Assembly (NCBI RefSeq): GCF_000378765.1
Contig: NZ_KB905342.1
Span: forward strand, 434,001-498,000
From: Psychroflexus tropicus DSM 15496
GTDB taxonomy: Bacteria > Bacteroidota > Bacteroidia > Flavobacteriales > Flavobacteriaceae
Reading direction: 5' to 3'
Length of the DNA: 64,000 nucleotides
In this document: positions 8,404 to 17,526 of the stretch, piece by piece
Layout: each line of letters starts with the position of its first letter
How positions within the stretch are numbered: position 1 is the first letter of the stretch
Notes under the pieces: generated by a model
What the model saw: the letters and a program-made list of their open reading frames with translations, nothing else
Databases searched by the model: none
What the model was told of the DNA's origin: nothing
Program-made: the position numbers and the translations under genes

Positions 8404-11400
8404 AGTAGATATTAATCAGCTTTTTATATTCAGGCTGCAAAGGTAATTGTTGTCTATTTAAAATCTCAATTGTGTTAAAATATTCTTTAGCCTTTTCCTC
8501 CCAGTTTTTACTGTTAGATTTCGAATTGTTTTTCCGAGTTTCTGCTTCTCTGTCTTCATCCTGACCTTGTTGATTTGCAGCTTTTTCTAATTTAAGCAGC
8601 TGGTGATTCACCTCTTCCATTTGTTTTAATAAATCACTGCTAAAGCCTTTCATCAACAATTCTTGTTCCAGCTTGTCCAGGCTCTTGTTTAAATTATCAG
8701 TATTGCCTTTGAGTCCAAGCTGCTCAATTCTTTGCTCTAATTCATCCCTAAGTTGTTGCTGCTGCTTATATATTTGATAGATCTCACCACTCATCTGTTC
8801 CCCCTGCTGTTGTTTTCCCTTTTGATTTCCGCCTGGTTTATTCCCCTGCTCTCCCTGAGATTTAGCTTCGCCCTGTTCTTTTCGCTCACCAGCTTTTGAC
8901 TCTTCACCCGATTCTGAAGATTGGCCCTCTTTGCCTTGTCCTTTTTGCTGACCTTTTTGCATTTGCTGTTTTAACTCCTCATGGGATTTTATAATATCCG
9001 ACAATTGTTCGCCTGGTTTTCCGCTTCCAGGTTTAGGCTGCCCTGCCCCTTTCATTTGATTTTGCATCTGGTCCAGCGCCTCATCCAGTAAATTAGAAAG
9101 TTCGTTGGCGTACATCATGGTGTATTGCTGGCTGGTGGTTCCCATGTGCACATCATTTTCTGCGAGCCGTTCTAATGATTTTTTGATATTGAAATTAATA
9201 TCCGAAAGTTTATTATTGACAGTCTCCTTAATCATTGGTGTACGCATAGCCAAAGCATATAAACTATCATCCACATGTGTAAAATTCTCTCTGAGTTCTG
9301 CTTGCCTTCTCAACTTGGAAGCATAAACAGGATTCGCATTGGACATGCCTTTGAAATCGTCCATTAAAGATTCCTGTTCTTGAGAAAAAATAATGAGATT
9401 ACTTAAGATCTGCCTCAACATCACTGCGTCCTCAGAAGCCTGTTCCATCGAAGAAGATGCCATCGAATTTTTCATTTTTTGGGACAGGGCTTCCATTTGT
9501 TCTGCGGCCTTTTTTTGCTTCTGCTGCCCAGAGGTTTTACTGGATTTCTGCTGCTCTTCACCCTTATCTTTCGCTTCTGAAGATTTCAAATCTTCTTTGG
9601 CCTCTTCCTGTTGCTGATCAATTTCCTCACTGATAGCTTCATCATTTCCAAGTTGCATCGGCGCCTTCAACTCTTTATTCTTTTTATCTAATTCCTCTAG
9701 CTCTTTTTTTAATTCGTCAAACTCTTTATTAAGTTGCTCTTGTTCCTGAGATGAATTATTTTCAGAATCTGATAATTCCTCCTGTTCTTTAGCTAAATTC
9801 TGTAATTCTTCCGCTAGTTTTTCTGCTTTCTTTTCTACGTAAAAGCGCTTTGTCAATTCCAGGAGTTGTTCTAAATTCTTCTCTTGTTTACTCGATTCAC
9901 GATCGTAATTTTCAAGCTTTTCATTGAGCTCTTCCTGGTTGATTTGCTCTTTGAGACGCTCCAATTCTTCAAGCAACTTTTGATTTTTTTCTATTTGCTT
10001 TTGGTTTTTTTCTAATCGTTCTTCCAGATTTTCTTTAGCTTTATCCTGAGCTTCAGGGTTCAAATTATTGAAGTCTTCCTTAAGGCGTTCACTATAATTT
10101 TTCATCATTTGCATCTGCTGCTTTTGCCGCTGGATGAAATTATCTAGTTTTTGTTTTTCAGAATAATTGAGTGTGTTTTCTTTTTTTTGCTTATTCAATA
10201 ATTCTTTAAAATCTTTTTTATTTTTCCGTCGATCCTGTAATTCTTCAGATAGTTTTTCTACCGATGTGTTTTGGCGTTTTAGATTTTCAGAAGTTTCTTC
10301 AAGCTGAGTTTTTTTACGGTAGGTAAATACGCTAGAGCGAGATGACTTCTGGCCGTTGACCCCATCGTTATCGAAAACTTCAAAATAGTAGGTGTACTCC
10401 TTCCCTCCTTGTAATTCTAATTCGGCGTTGGGAAATGCATATGAAAATTCAGCATAATTTCCCTGAGGTATATAAATCTTCTTTGTGGTTTTATCACCCT
10501 GATTATTAGTTGTATAATACACCAAATTGAGTTGTGTCAGTCCATAATCGTCGGTTAGTTTACCAAAAAAATAGGATTGGTCCTGAAGCAAACTATCCTG
10601 TTTTTGTTCCAGCTTAATTTTGGGAAACTCATCTTTAATCACATTAATTGAATACGATAAGACCTCAAAATTTCTAAAATTAGAATTGGAGGTAGCTATG
10701 CTGTAGTTCTTACTCTTATTCTGAACCTGATTCAAAATAAACCTATCCTCATCCACTTCAAAATTTACAGTATCCGTATCATTGTAAAAGTCAACCTGAT
10801 CTGTTGACTCTGTCTTGATCACCCACTCTATAGAGGTTCCTTCTGGTACAGAGACATTCCCTGTTCCCGATAAACTCGTATTTTTTTTTTGAGTATAAAC
10901 TGGATAAGTGAGATTCATCAGCATGTCCTTAATCACAGGGATTTCAAGAACATTGATCGTGAAATTTTTAGAATACACCTGATTTGCACTTAGTTGAAAA
11001 TCAATAGCGTTGTTGATAGACTTAAAATTGTAAGTGAAAACTCCATTATTTTCAGAAAGCCTTACCGACTCTCCATCGAGTTCCAAAAACACATCTTCTG
11101 GCTTTACTTCTCCGGTTGTCGTGACCTTCAGCTGAAAGCTTTGGCCTTTTTTAGCCTGAAGTTCTGGATTCAATATGGAAAATTGGAAAGGAGCAGGCGC
11201 TTCATATTCTGTCGAATAATTCACTATTCGTTTATAACTGTAAGAAAAGGATTCACCAAATCCGGATATCCAAATGGCTGCCAGCACCAAAACAGGAACT
11301 GCTAGAAATCGAGAATACTTAAGGTTCTGCTTAAAGTCAATCGCCATTTGGAAAGGGATAGGCTTTAAGTCTTTTGATTTTTGTTCAATACTGGCCAGAA

Positions 11401-11770
11401 TAAGCTCATCTTCGGCGCCCTGAGCTTTCAATTGTAAAATATTTTTAAGCTTATCGCTTACCTCAGGAAAATGAGCGCCAATTTGAGAGGAAGCCTCATC
11501 ATAATTTATACCTTTTGAAAGTTTAAATAACTGACTTAAAGGAAGCAGAATCCATTTTGAAAAAAAGACTAATTCCAGAGCAATGATGGACCAGAACAGT
11601 ACCGTTCTAAAGCTGGCATCAAACCATAAAAAATATTCTAAGGCCGCCCCAAAAATAAACAGTAATAAGCTTAAGCCCAAAAAAAGTAAAGCACCTTTAA
11701 TCAAGAGATTGACATAGAATTTTTTGATAAAACGCTCCAGCTTTTGTTCTATGATTTTATAATGCTGCAT
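8384..11770 (-). CDS. DUF4175 family membrane-anchored coiled-coil protein
   Basis: Large envelope protein of unknown function found upstream of ybeY in Flavobacteriia. Two N-terminal membrane segments (about residues 22-45 and 55-78) are followed by another near 152-170. A beta-rich, probably periplasmic part follows to about residue 480, with KDEFPKIKLEQK and DDYGLTQLNLVYY. From about 490 to 1110 the sequence is almost wholly coiled coil rich in Gln, Glu and Lys, including low-complexity stretches around 920-990 (GEQGNKPGGNQKGKQQQGEQ). 1128 aa. Its end overlaps ybeY. I recognise the family but know no demonstrated role. Confidence 0.8.
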   Translation of the reverse strand: MQHYKIIEQKLERFIKKFYVNLLIKGALLFLGLSLLLFIFGAALEYFLWFDASFRTVLFWSIIALELVFFSKWILLPLSQLFKLSKGINYDEASSQIGAHFPEVSDKLKNILQLKAQGAEDELILASIEQKSKDLKPIPFQMAIDFKQNLKYSRFLAVPVLVLAAIWISGFGESFSYSYKRIVNYSTEYEAPAPFQFSILNPELQAKKGQSFQLKVTTTGEVKPEDVFLELDGESVRLSENNGVFTYNFKSINNAIDFQLSANQVYSKNFTINVLEIPVIKDMLMNLTYPVYTQKKNTSLSGTGNVSVPEGTSIEWVIKTESTDQVDFYNDTDTVNFEVDEDRFILNQVQNKSKNYSIATSNSNFRNFEVLSYSINVIKDEFPKIKLEQKQDSLLQDQSYFFGKLTDDYGLTQLNLVYYTTNNQGDKTTKKIYIPQGNYAEFSYAFPNAELELQGGKEYTYYFEVFDNDGVNGQKSSRSSVFTYRKKTQLEETSENLKRQNTSVEKLSEELQDRRKNKKDFKELLNKQKKENTLNYSEKQKLDNFIQRQKQQMQMMKNYSERLKEDFNNLNPEAQDKAKENLEERLEKNQKQIEKNQKLLEELERLKEQINQEELNEKLENYDRESSKQEKNLEQLLELTKRFYVEKKAEKLAEELQNLAKEQEELSDSENNSSQEQEQLNKEFDELKKELEELDKKNKELKAPMQLGNDEAISEEIDQQQEEAKEDLKSSEAKDKGEEQQKSSKTSGQQKQKKAAEQMEALSQKMKNSMASSSMEQASEDAVMLRQILSNLIIFSQEQESLMDDFKGMSNANPVYASKLRRQAELRENFTHVDDSLYALAMRTPMIKETVNNKLSDINFNIKKSLERLAENDVHMGTTSQQYTMMYANELSNLLDEALDQMQNQMKGAGQPKPGSGKPGEQLSDIIKSHEELKQQMQKGQQKGQGKEGQSSESGEESKAGERKEQGEAKSQGEQGNKPGGNQKGKQQQGEQMSGEIYQIYKQQQQLRDELEQRIEQLGLKGNTDNLNKSLDKLEQELLMKGFSSDLLKQMEEVNHQLLKLEKAANQQGQDEDREAETRKNNSKSNSKNWEEKAKEYFNTIEILNRQQLPLQPEYKKLINIYFDGKSN

Positions 11771-11951
11771 AAATTTCTTTTCAATACCTGATATAACCTG
11801 CTAAGTTACCAATTAACTGGCTTAGTCCTAAAGACTTGAGTATTTTTAACGCTATGAAAGGATTCCTGTAAGCTAAAAAAACAAGATGTTTTGCGTAGGT
11901 TGATTCAATTCATTATATTATAATCATATACCTTGCATATCAACTAGTCTG

Positions 11952-12119
11952 ATGAGTTTTAAATTTAAAAGAAGATTGCTTTTTATTCTTCCAAGTGTAG
12001 GATTGTTTTTTATAGACCAAACACTGGGATTAAGCTACCTCATTCTAATCAACATCCTACTTGCTATAATTGAGTATAAAGAAAAACAGGACGAAAAGAA
12101 AAACAATACTCCATCCTAA
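11952..12119 (+). CDS. Small single-pass membrane protein, hypothetical
   Basis: 55-aa ORF from an ATG at 11952, starting MSFKFKRRLLFILPSVGLFF. Two hydrophobic stretches (residues 9-21 and 27-41) are followed by a charged tail, EYKEKQDEKKNN. It sits alone on the plus strand between two minus-strand genes. Its 3' end stops 9 nt short of the convergent hypothetical gene. No -7 element was clear. The membrane-like composition supports it, but no family was recognised. Confidence 0.45.
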   Translation: MSFKFKRRLLFILPSVGLFFIDQTLGLSYLILINILLAIIEYKEKQDEKKNNTPS

Positions 12120-12127
12120 ATTCAGAA

Positions 12128-12724
12128 CTAATTTTTGTTGTAAAGTTTTGCGATCTGCAGTACAGAAAGTTGTTCTCCAGATAAAATACGCTGAGCTAAT
12201 GCTGAATCATCCTGCAGGTAACTGGCTACAGCTTTTCTCCTTAGGCCAAAAAGCCCTTGAGTCACTCGAACCAATTCTGAGCTGCCTCTTTTTTGAAATA
12301 AAGGAATTTCCCGATAATAACCAGAATCTGGATCTCTCCACTCCAACTCATAGTAAGTTAGTTTTCCTTGAAGAACAACTTTTAAAAACACCTCATCTCC
12401 CTGTCCTTTTCTGGACATATAATTGATGTTGAAGAACTCAAAGCCCTCTTTTAGCCATTTGCTTTCAAAGCAACGATTTCCTTTTTTATAGAACTGAAGG
12501 TCGGATGGCGAAAATCGCTTTGTCAACCAACTTCCTTTAGTTTTGAATTTAATTTTTTTGAAAAGTTTCCCAAAAGGTTCATCGCTTCTGTCTCTAATTT
12601 GACCGAAAAGGGTATCTCCTTTTTTGGTCACTACAAAACCCTCCTCATAATTGGTGGTTTGAGAAGAAACCAATATGGAGGAACAGAGGATAACAATCCA
12701 TAACATTAGACGTATTTTTTTCAC
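12128..12724 (-). CDS. Secreted hypothetical protein
   Basis: 198-aa protein with a Sec signal peptide (MKKIRLMLWIVILCSSILVSSQ, cleavage near residue 21). The mature start, YEEGFVVTKKGDTLFGQI, resembles a motif seen at the N-terminus of several Bacteroidota secreted proteins of unknown function, where a short G-D-T turn precedes a beta domain. Residues 45-140 alternate basic and aromatic residues and look beta-rich. No catalytic motif or sorting domain was seen. Monocistronic. Function unknown. Confidence 0.7.
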   Translation of the reverse strand: MKKIRLMLWIVILCSSILVSSQTTNYEEGFVVTKKGDTLFGQIRDRSDEPFGKLFKKIKFKTKGSWLTKRFSPSDLQFYKKGNRCFESKWLKEGFEFFNINYMSRKGQGDEVFLKVVLQGKLTYYELEWRDPDSGYYREIPLFQKRGSSELVRVTQGLFGLRRKAVASYLQDDSALAQRILSGEQLSVLQIAKLYNKN

Positions 12725-12799
12725 AGATAATGTTGCTTGACATGTTTAAAAACTACTAAGTAAATATAAGGATATAAGGAAGTATTATTATATATATAT

Positions 12800-12832
12800 A
12801 TTAAAATAGCCTTCCAGAGTTTGAAAGGCTAT
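12800..12832 (-). terminator. Terminator after the truncated barrel gene
   Basis: ATAGCCTT (12807-12814) pairs with AAAGGCTAT (12824-12832); on the minus strand the stem is followed by TTTTAATATA. Confidence 0.7.
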
Positions 12833-12859
12833 CTGACAATATCATTTATAGAGAAATGC

Positions 12860-13325
12860 TCAAAGCAGAATATTAATCCCAAAAAATAAACTAGATGTAT
12901 TAAGGTTGAGTCCAAACCCATTCGATTTATTAACATTAACAAAATCATCTTCATTTTTGATGCTATCATATTCTAAAGCACCAAAATTAGCTTGCAAAAA
13001 CACACGTTCTGAAACGAAGTAATTGATACCAGGTCGGAATCCTATAAAAAAAGAATTCGTATCAGATTCACTTGCATTGGAATTGTTTCCAAAAGTTGAA
13101 TTTCCAAATAAATACCTTACTTCTCCTCTTACACTTAGAGCAAAATCAGAATTGAGTGGGAAGAATTTTTCAATATAAGGTGTAAAACCAAATGAATTTG
13201 TTTCAGTTGTTCGATAATCAAATGAAGAGTCAAACTCAGATTTATTGTAATTATACGAAGCTCCTAAACCGAGCAGTAAATTATCAGCCACAGCGTAGCC
13301 TAATTCTGGACGGGTCAAATTTACC
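12860..13325 (-). pseudogene. Outer-membrane beta-barrel protein, 5'-truncated
   Basis: The C-terminal two thirds of a small barrel protein: repeated aromatic/Gly strands such as ELGYAVADNLLLGLGASYNYN, YLFGNSTF, FIGFRPGINYFV and VFLQANFGALEYD, ending in SLFFGINILL. There is no signal peptide and no ATG. The only in-frame start is a TTG at 13318, and a TAG lies just upstream. Homology to the family appears to stop at about 13325, right beside the attC-like element. The missing N-terminus was not found on the far side of the cassette. It keeps its own terminator. I infer truncation by the cassette event. Confidence 0.7.
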
Positions 13326-13337
13326 TACAACGGTCCC

Positions 13338-13447
13338 GTATAACCGTCAGTTACGGCTAAATTAGCGATAATTTTCGGTTTAGCACTGACGCTCGCAATT
13401 CCGAGTGGATTCGGACGTAGTCGAATCCGCCGTAATTGCGGTTATAC
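13338..13447 (-). repeat. attC-like folded recombination element
   Basis: Outer arms GTATAACCG (13338-13346) and CGGTTATAC (13439-13447) pair perfectly; inner arms TTACGGC (13351-13357) and GCCGTAA (13429-13435) also pair, with short unpaired spacers between. This R-spacer-L / L-spacer-R layout is that of integron attC sites. Inside are further stems: GGATTCG/CGAATCC (13407-13428) and CGTCAGT/ACTGACG. The stop codon of the upstream nuclease gene lies inside the outer arm, as in gene cassettes. GTTATAC does not fully match the attC core GTTRRRY, and no integrase is in the window, so the label is structural. Confidence 0.6.
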
Positions 13448-14299
13448 ATTGTTGCCACCAGTTTTTATTTCAATTCTCCTAGGTGTTATAGTAGTCAGAA
13501 TATTTTCCATTTTCCTTATATTTTTGTTAGATAGTTCGACAGGTGAAAACATAACAATATAAAATATGAAATCCTCAAATTCCACGAATCCAGTATATTC
13601 AGGAATTGGGTGTTTCTTGTATTTAACCTTTCTCAAAACAACTTTAGAGTCTTTTCTTTTTATTGTATTTAAATACTCAATTTCAACCTCATAATTACCT
13701 TGTTCAAATCCGTCTTTTTGAATTTTTAATAAGTCATCAACGGTGACATTATTTTTTTTTCTGTTCCAAAAGTTTACATACATCCATTCTTCCATTTCAA
13801 CATCAAACTCAGCACCTCTTTGATAAAGTGTAGCTAACCAATTCGGACAACTTCTAGCATCTATAATCCAACCGAATGGTGCGAATAGGTCAACAGCATT
13901 ATTTCCAGCAAATGGCAGAGCATATTCTGTTTGAAATTCCTTTAACTGGTCAAAATTCAAAATATCAAGTTCTATGTCAGTCGGGTCATAATAAGCTCGA
14001 TTTAAAGCAGTCTGTGAATATCCAACATTCGTAATCAAAAGTCCTTTATGTGCTTCTATGTCATTTAACATAGAGATGTAGTTTTCAACGGTTTTTACAT
14101 CTATTTTTTTATTAAAAAACTTTGCGTCTATTGCAATTCTCAATCTATTTCCCGCAACATATTGTTCAATTAGAATATCAATTTGTCTGCTTCTTTTGGA
14201 ATATCTGCCAACAATTTTCGCATCGAGAGTTATTTCGGCGTCTGGATATTCATTTCTGAAAATTTCAAATATTTCCTTTTCGTATTTTTTCCAGTTCAT
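13442..14299 (-). CDS. Mrr-like restriction endonuclease domain protein on a cassette
   Basis: 285-aa predicted nuclease. The N-terminus has the PD-(D/E)XK arrangement of Mrr-type enzymes: an acidic helix MNWKKYEKEIFEIF, then RQIDILIEQ (catalytic Asp near residue 38), then RIAIDAKFFNKK (DxK near 58-60) and a following helix, VKTVENYISML. Later comes HKGLLITNVGYSQTAL, the usual continuation in Mrr-like folds. The rest (residues 140-285) is an unassigned domain. The stop codon lies in the attC-like element. The 5' side reads GGATATATGC, one mismatch from a GGTTATATGC-type cassette end. Activity on modified DNA, or phage defence, is inference from the family. Confidence 0.7.
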   Translation of the reverse strand: MNWKKYEKEIFEIFRNEYPDAEITLDAKIVGRYSKRSRQIDILIEQYVAGNRLRIAIDAKFFNKKIDVKTVENYISMLNDIEAHKGLLITNVGYSQTALNRAYYDPTDIELDILNFDQLKEFQTEYALPFAGNNAVDLFAPFGWIIDARSCPNWLATLYQRGAEFDVEMEEWMYVNFWNRKKNNVTVDDLLKIQKDGFEQGNYEVEIEYLNTIKRKDSKVVLRKVKYKKHPIPEYTGFVEFEDFIFYIVMFSPVELSNKNIRKMENILTTITPRRIEIKTGGNNV

Positions 14300-14387
14300 T
14301 TTTCAAATGGCTACCAACTAGCATATATCCTCAAAGATATATAACTTTTTAGAATAAAATCAGTTAATTGATCAACTCCTGCTGGAC

Positions 14388-14765
14388 TTATTCTTCTTTT
14401 GGTTTAAAAAGCAGTCTTGCCTTTCCGGTTCCCTCATCGGTGGTGTCCAGGTACAGTTCGTAGTCTTTTGGCAAGCTCAAGGTTTGGGAAGTACCTGGGG
14501 CTATGTTTTTGGAGCTGAGGTCTTTTTGGCCTTTTTGCTGAATTCTGGCGCTAAAGCTTACAGCACCAATGTTTTCGATCAGGACCAGACAATCCTGGCC
14601 TTCATAAGGGTTAATAGCGGCATCCTGACCTGGTCCTTTACCGGTGATGGCCATGCTTTGCGAGGGCTAAAGCTCAAATTCGACCTGTGCTGAGGCTTCA
14701 GAATTGGATAAAAGACTCATCATCAAGCATAAGAAGCTGAAGGAAATTGATTTAAGGGACTTCAT
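14388..14765 (-). pseudogene. Small secreted protein interrupted by an in-frame TAG
   Basis: From the ATG at 14765 the reading frame encodes a signal peptide (MKSLKSISFSFLCLMMSL..., ending ASAQ) and VEFEL. It then meets TAG (14667-14669) at codon 33, and continues in the same frame as PSQSMAITGKGPGQDAAINPYEGQ to the stop at 14388. The uninterrupted product would be 125 residues, with a small beta-sandwich-like mature part (LVLIENIGAVSFSARIQQKG). One base change (AAG to TAG, giving ELKPSQS) would explain it. Either a recent pseudogene or a sequencing error. Restart at the internal ATG at 14654 would lack the signal peptide. Confidence 0.7.
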
Positions 14766-14897
14766 AGTGTAAGATATTAAGGATCAGAGTATCATAATTT
14801 CAATCTGATAAATATAGACAATTAATTGATAGGATAAATCCTCAAACTTGCAACGACCTTCCCCTGGATTTCATTCGTGGTGAACCTCAATAAATTT

Positions 14898-14905
14898 TAT
14901 CTTTG
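14898..14905 (+). promoter_or_regulatory. -7 promoter element of gltX
   Basis: TATCTTTG matches TAnnTTTG and lies 14 nt before the gltX ATG. Confidence 0.5.
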
Positions 14906-14919
14906 TCAAAAAAGAGACC

Positions 14920-16437
14920 ATGAATCAGCACATAAGAGTAAGATTTGCCCCAAGTCCTACAGGACCACTTCATATTGGTGGGGTTAGAACGGCTTTATAT
15001 AATTACCTGTTCGCCAAAAAACACGGCGGTGATTTTTTATTAAGAATCGAAGATACCGACCAAACCCGTTTTGTAGAAGGCGCCGAGACTTACATCAAAG
15101 AAAGCCTGGACTGGTGTGGGATCTCTTATGACGAAGGACCAGAGCAACCCGGTGATTGTGGTCCTTACCGCCAGAGCGAGCGTAAAGATTTATACGCTGA
15201 GTATGTCGACCAGCTAATAGGTAATGGCCGTGCTTATTACGCCTTTGATACAGCTGAAGAACTCGATGCCAAACGAAAAGAAGCGGAACAGCAGGGCACC
15301 AAATTTAGTTACGGGCCTAAAAACAGAGACGATCTCAACAACTCTTTACACCTCTCTGCCGAAGAATTAAAAGTCAGGCTAGAAAATGAAGAGGCCTACG
15401 TGATTCGTTTCAAAACCGAAGCGCATAAAACCCTGGAACTTCATGATGAAATTCGCGGCTATATCGAAGTGGATACCGAGGTACTGGACGATAAAATTCT
15501 ATTTAAAAGCGATGGCATGCCCACTTACCATCTGGCCAATATCGTGGATGACCATCTGATGAAAATTACCCATGTGATTCGAGGTGAAGAATGGTTACCA
15601 TCACTCCCGCTACATGTGTCCTTATACCAGGCATTTGGCTGGGAGGCGCCAAAATTTGCGCACTTACCCTTGATTTTAAAACCAAGTGGTAAAGGTAAAC
15701 TGAGCAAGCGTGATGGAGATCAACTTGGTTTCCCCGTGTTTCCTATAGAATGGATAGACCCCGCTTCAGGCGCTGTTTCTGCAGGTTACCGCGAGGAAGG
15801 TTACTTACCAGAAACCTTAACCAACATGCTGGCGCTTTTAGGCTGGAACGATGGCACCGATCAGGAGTTTTTCTCTCTGGAAGAAATGGTAGAAAAATTT
15901 GAGTTGTCCAGAGTTCATAAGTCAGGAGCAAAGTTTGATCCTGAAAAAACAGAATGGTTTCAGCACCATTACCTGCAAGAGCAGCCCGTCGAAGATTTGG
16001 TAGATCAGTTTCTTCCTATCCTGGCATCTAATGATGTTTATCCCGAAAAAACTTACGTCAAAGAGGTTGTGGCTACCATCAAAGAACGAGCGACCTTTGT
16101 ATCAGATTTCTGGGAATTATCGTTCTTCTATTTTGTAGCCCCCACAGAGTTTGATGCCAAATCGGCTAAAAAAGCCTGGAAAAACGATTCTGAAGAATGG
16201 ATGCGTGCTTTGATTGGAAAGCTGGAAAGCCTCGAAGACTTTTCTAAAGATAAGGTGCAGGCCGAGGTGAAAGACTGGATCAATACCCAGGGCTTAGGCT
16301 TTGGTAAAATCATGCAGCCCCTTCGACTGTCTTTAGTTGGTGCTATGCGGGGTCCAGATGTATTTCACATCGCCGCTTCTATTGGCAAAGCGGAAACACT
16401 TTCCAGGTTACACTTTGCGATGGAGAAATTATCTTAA
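14920..16437 (+). CDS. gltX: Glutamyl-tRNA synthetase
   Basis: Class I aminoacyl-tRNA synthetase that charges tRNA-Glu. The HIGH-type motif is APSPTGPLHIGG at residues 9-20; the KMSKS equivalent is GKLSKRDGD near residue 250. 505 aa is the usual length for Bacteroidota. The ATG at 14920 gives an N-terminus, MNQHIRVRFAPS, typical of the family. Monocistronic, with a -7 element immediately upstream; 70 bp follow before the SPFH gene, so cotranscription with it is possible. Confidence 0.97.
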   Translation: MNQHIRVRFAPSPTGPLHIGGVRTALYNYLFAKKHGGDFLLRIEDTDQTRFVEGAETYIKESLDWCGISYDEGPEQPGDCGPYRQSERKDLYAEYVDQLIGNGRAYYAFDTAEELDAKRKEAEQQGTKFSYGPKNRDDLNNSLHLSAEELKVRLENEEAYVIRFKTEAHKTLELHDEIRGYIEVDTEVLDDKILFKSDGMPTYHLANIVDDHLMKITHVIRGEEWLPSLPLHVSLYQAFGWEAPKFAHLPLILKPSGKGKLSKRDGDQLGFPVFPIEWIDPASGAVSAGYREEGYLPETLTNMLALLGWNDGTDQEFFSLEEMVEKFELSRVHKSGAKFDPEKTEWFQHHYLQEQPVEDLVDQFLPILASNDVYPEKTYVKEVVATIKERATFVSDFWELSFFYFVAPTEFDAKSAKKAWKNDSEEWMRALIGKLESLEDFSKDKVQAEVKDWINTQGLGFGKIMQPLRLSLVGAMRGPDVFHIAASIGKAETLSRLHFAMEKLS

Positions 16438-16507
16438 ATTTTCGATTACGGAACACTAAATAAATCCCATAATTAGACTATTTTTATAGGAATTTAAACC
16501 AATAATT

Positions 16508-17452
16508 ATGGGATCATATTTAAGTATTTTTTTGGTGGTGATTGTCTTTTTCATCATCATCAGCGGTATTTTTACCGTTAAACAGCAAACTGCTGCTATT
16601 GTAGAACGTTTCGGAAGATTTCTGAGCATCAGAAATTCTGGACTCCACTTCAAAATACCGATCGTTGATAAAATATCAGGAAGAATCAATTTGAAAATTC
16701 AACAATTGGATGTGATCATCGAAACCAAAACCAAGGATGATGTGTTCGTTCAACTCAAAGTTTCGGTCCAGTACCAGGTGACTCGAGCAAAAATTTACGA
16801 TGCTTTTTATAAGTTGGAAAGCCCAAGCGCTCAGATTACCTCCTATGTGTTTGATGTGGTTCGTGCTGAAGTGCCAAAAATGAAACTGGATGACGTGTTC
16901 GAACGTAAAGATGATATCGCTAATGCGGTAAAGCTTGAACTTAATGATGCTATGTTGGATTACGGTTACGACATCATAAGAACGCTTGTCACCGATATTG
17001 ATCCGGACGATAAGGTAAAGGACTCTATGAACAGAATTAACGCCTCAGAGCGTGAAAAAGTAGCTGCTGAGTTTGAAGGCGAAGCCGAGCGTATCAAAAT
17101 CGTTGCTGTTGCTAGAGCAGAAGCAGAAAGCAAGCGTTTACAAGGGCAGGGTATTGCGGACCAACGTAGAGAGATTGCTCGAGGTTTAGAAGAAAGTGTA
17201 GAGGTGTTAAATAATGTAGGAATCAACTCTCAGGAAGCTTCTGCTTTGATTGTGGTCACCCAACACTACGATACTTTACAGTCGGTAGGAAGTCAAACCA
17301 ATTCTAACTTGATTCTGTTACCTAATTCTCCAGAAGCCGGAAGTAATATGTTGAATGATATGATCGCGTCATTTACAGCGTCCAGTCAGATTGGGGAAGA
17401 GATGAAAAAACAAAATGAACGTAAAGCGAATTCAGAAGAAGACGAAAACTAA
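16508..17452 (+). CDS. SPFH/band 7 membrane protein (stomatin/QmcA-like)
   Basis: Membrane scaffold protein. One N-terminal membrane helix (residues 3-24, LSIFLVVIVFFIIISGIF) is followed by the SPFH domain: VKQQTAAIVERFGRFLSIRNSG, then PIVDKISGRINLKIQQLDV. The region around 165-230 is the alanine/glutamate-rich flotillin-like helix (EREKVAAEFEGEAERIKIVA, RAEAESKRLQGQG). 314 aa, similar to QmcA/stomatin proteins. The usual NfeD partner is not adjacent. A strong terminator follows. Confidence 0.9.
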   Translation: MGSYLSIFLVVIVFFIIISGIFTVKQQTAAIVERFGRFLSIRNSGLHFKIPIVDKISGRINLKIQQLDVIIETKTKDDVFVQLKVSVQYQVTRAKIYDAFYKLESPSAQITSYVFDVVRAEVPKMKLDDVFERKDDIANAVKLELNDAMLDYGYDIIRTLVTDIDPDDKVKDSMNRINASEREKVAAEFEGEAERIKIVAVARAEAESKRLQGQGIADQRREIARGLEESVEVLNNVGINSQEASALIVVTQHYDTLQSVGSQTNSNLILLPNSPEAGSNMLNDMIASFTASSQIGEEMKKQNERKANSEEDEN

Positions 17453-17471
17453 GATGGAGTTGATTAGGAAA

Positions 17472-17508
17472 TAAAAAACCCCAGCAGTACAATATTGCTG
17501 GGGTTTTG
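17472..17508. terminator. Bidirectional terminator after the SPFH gene
   Basis: AACCCCAGCA (17477-17486) pairs with TGCTGGGGTT (17496-17505), with A-run before and T-run after. It serves the convergent small-protein operon as well. Confidence 0.9.
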
Positions 17509-17526
17509 TATATATAACAATCAGTT

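Noticed and set aside
10994-11305. 103-aa plus-strand ORF
   Set aside because: Lies wholly inside the DUF4175 gene on the other strand; composition is that of an antisense shadow and no family was recognised.
12070-12426. 118-aa plus-strand ORF
   Set aside because: Antisense to the secreted hypothetical protein and overlapping the better 55-aa ORF; no domain seen.
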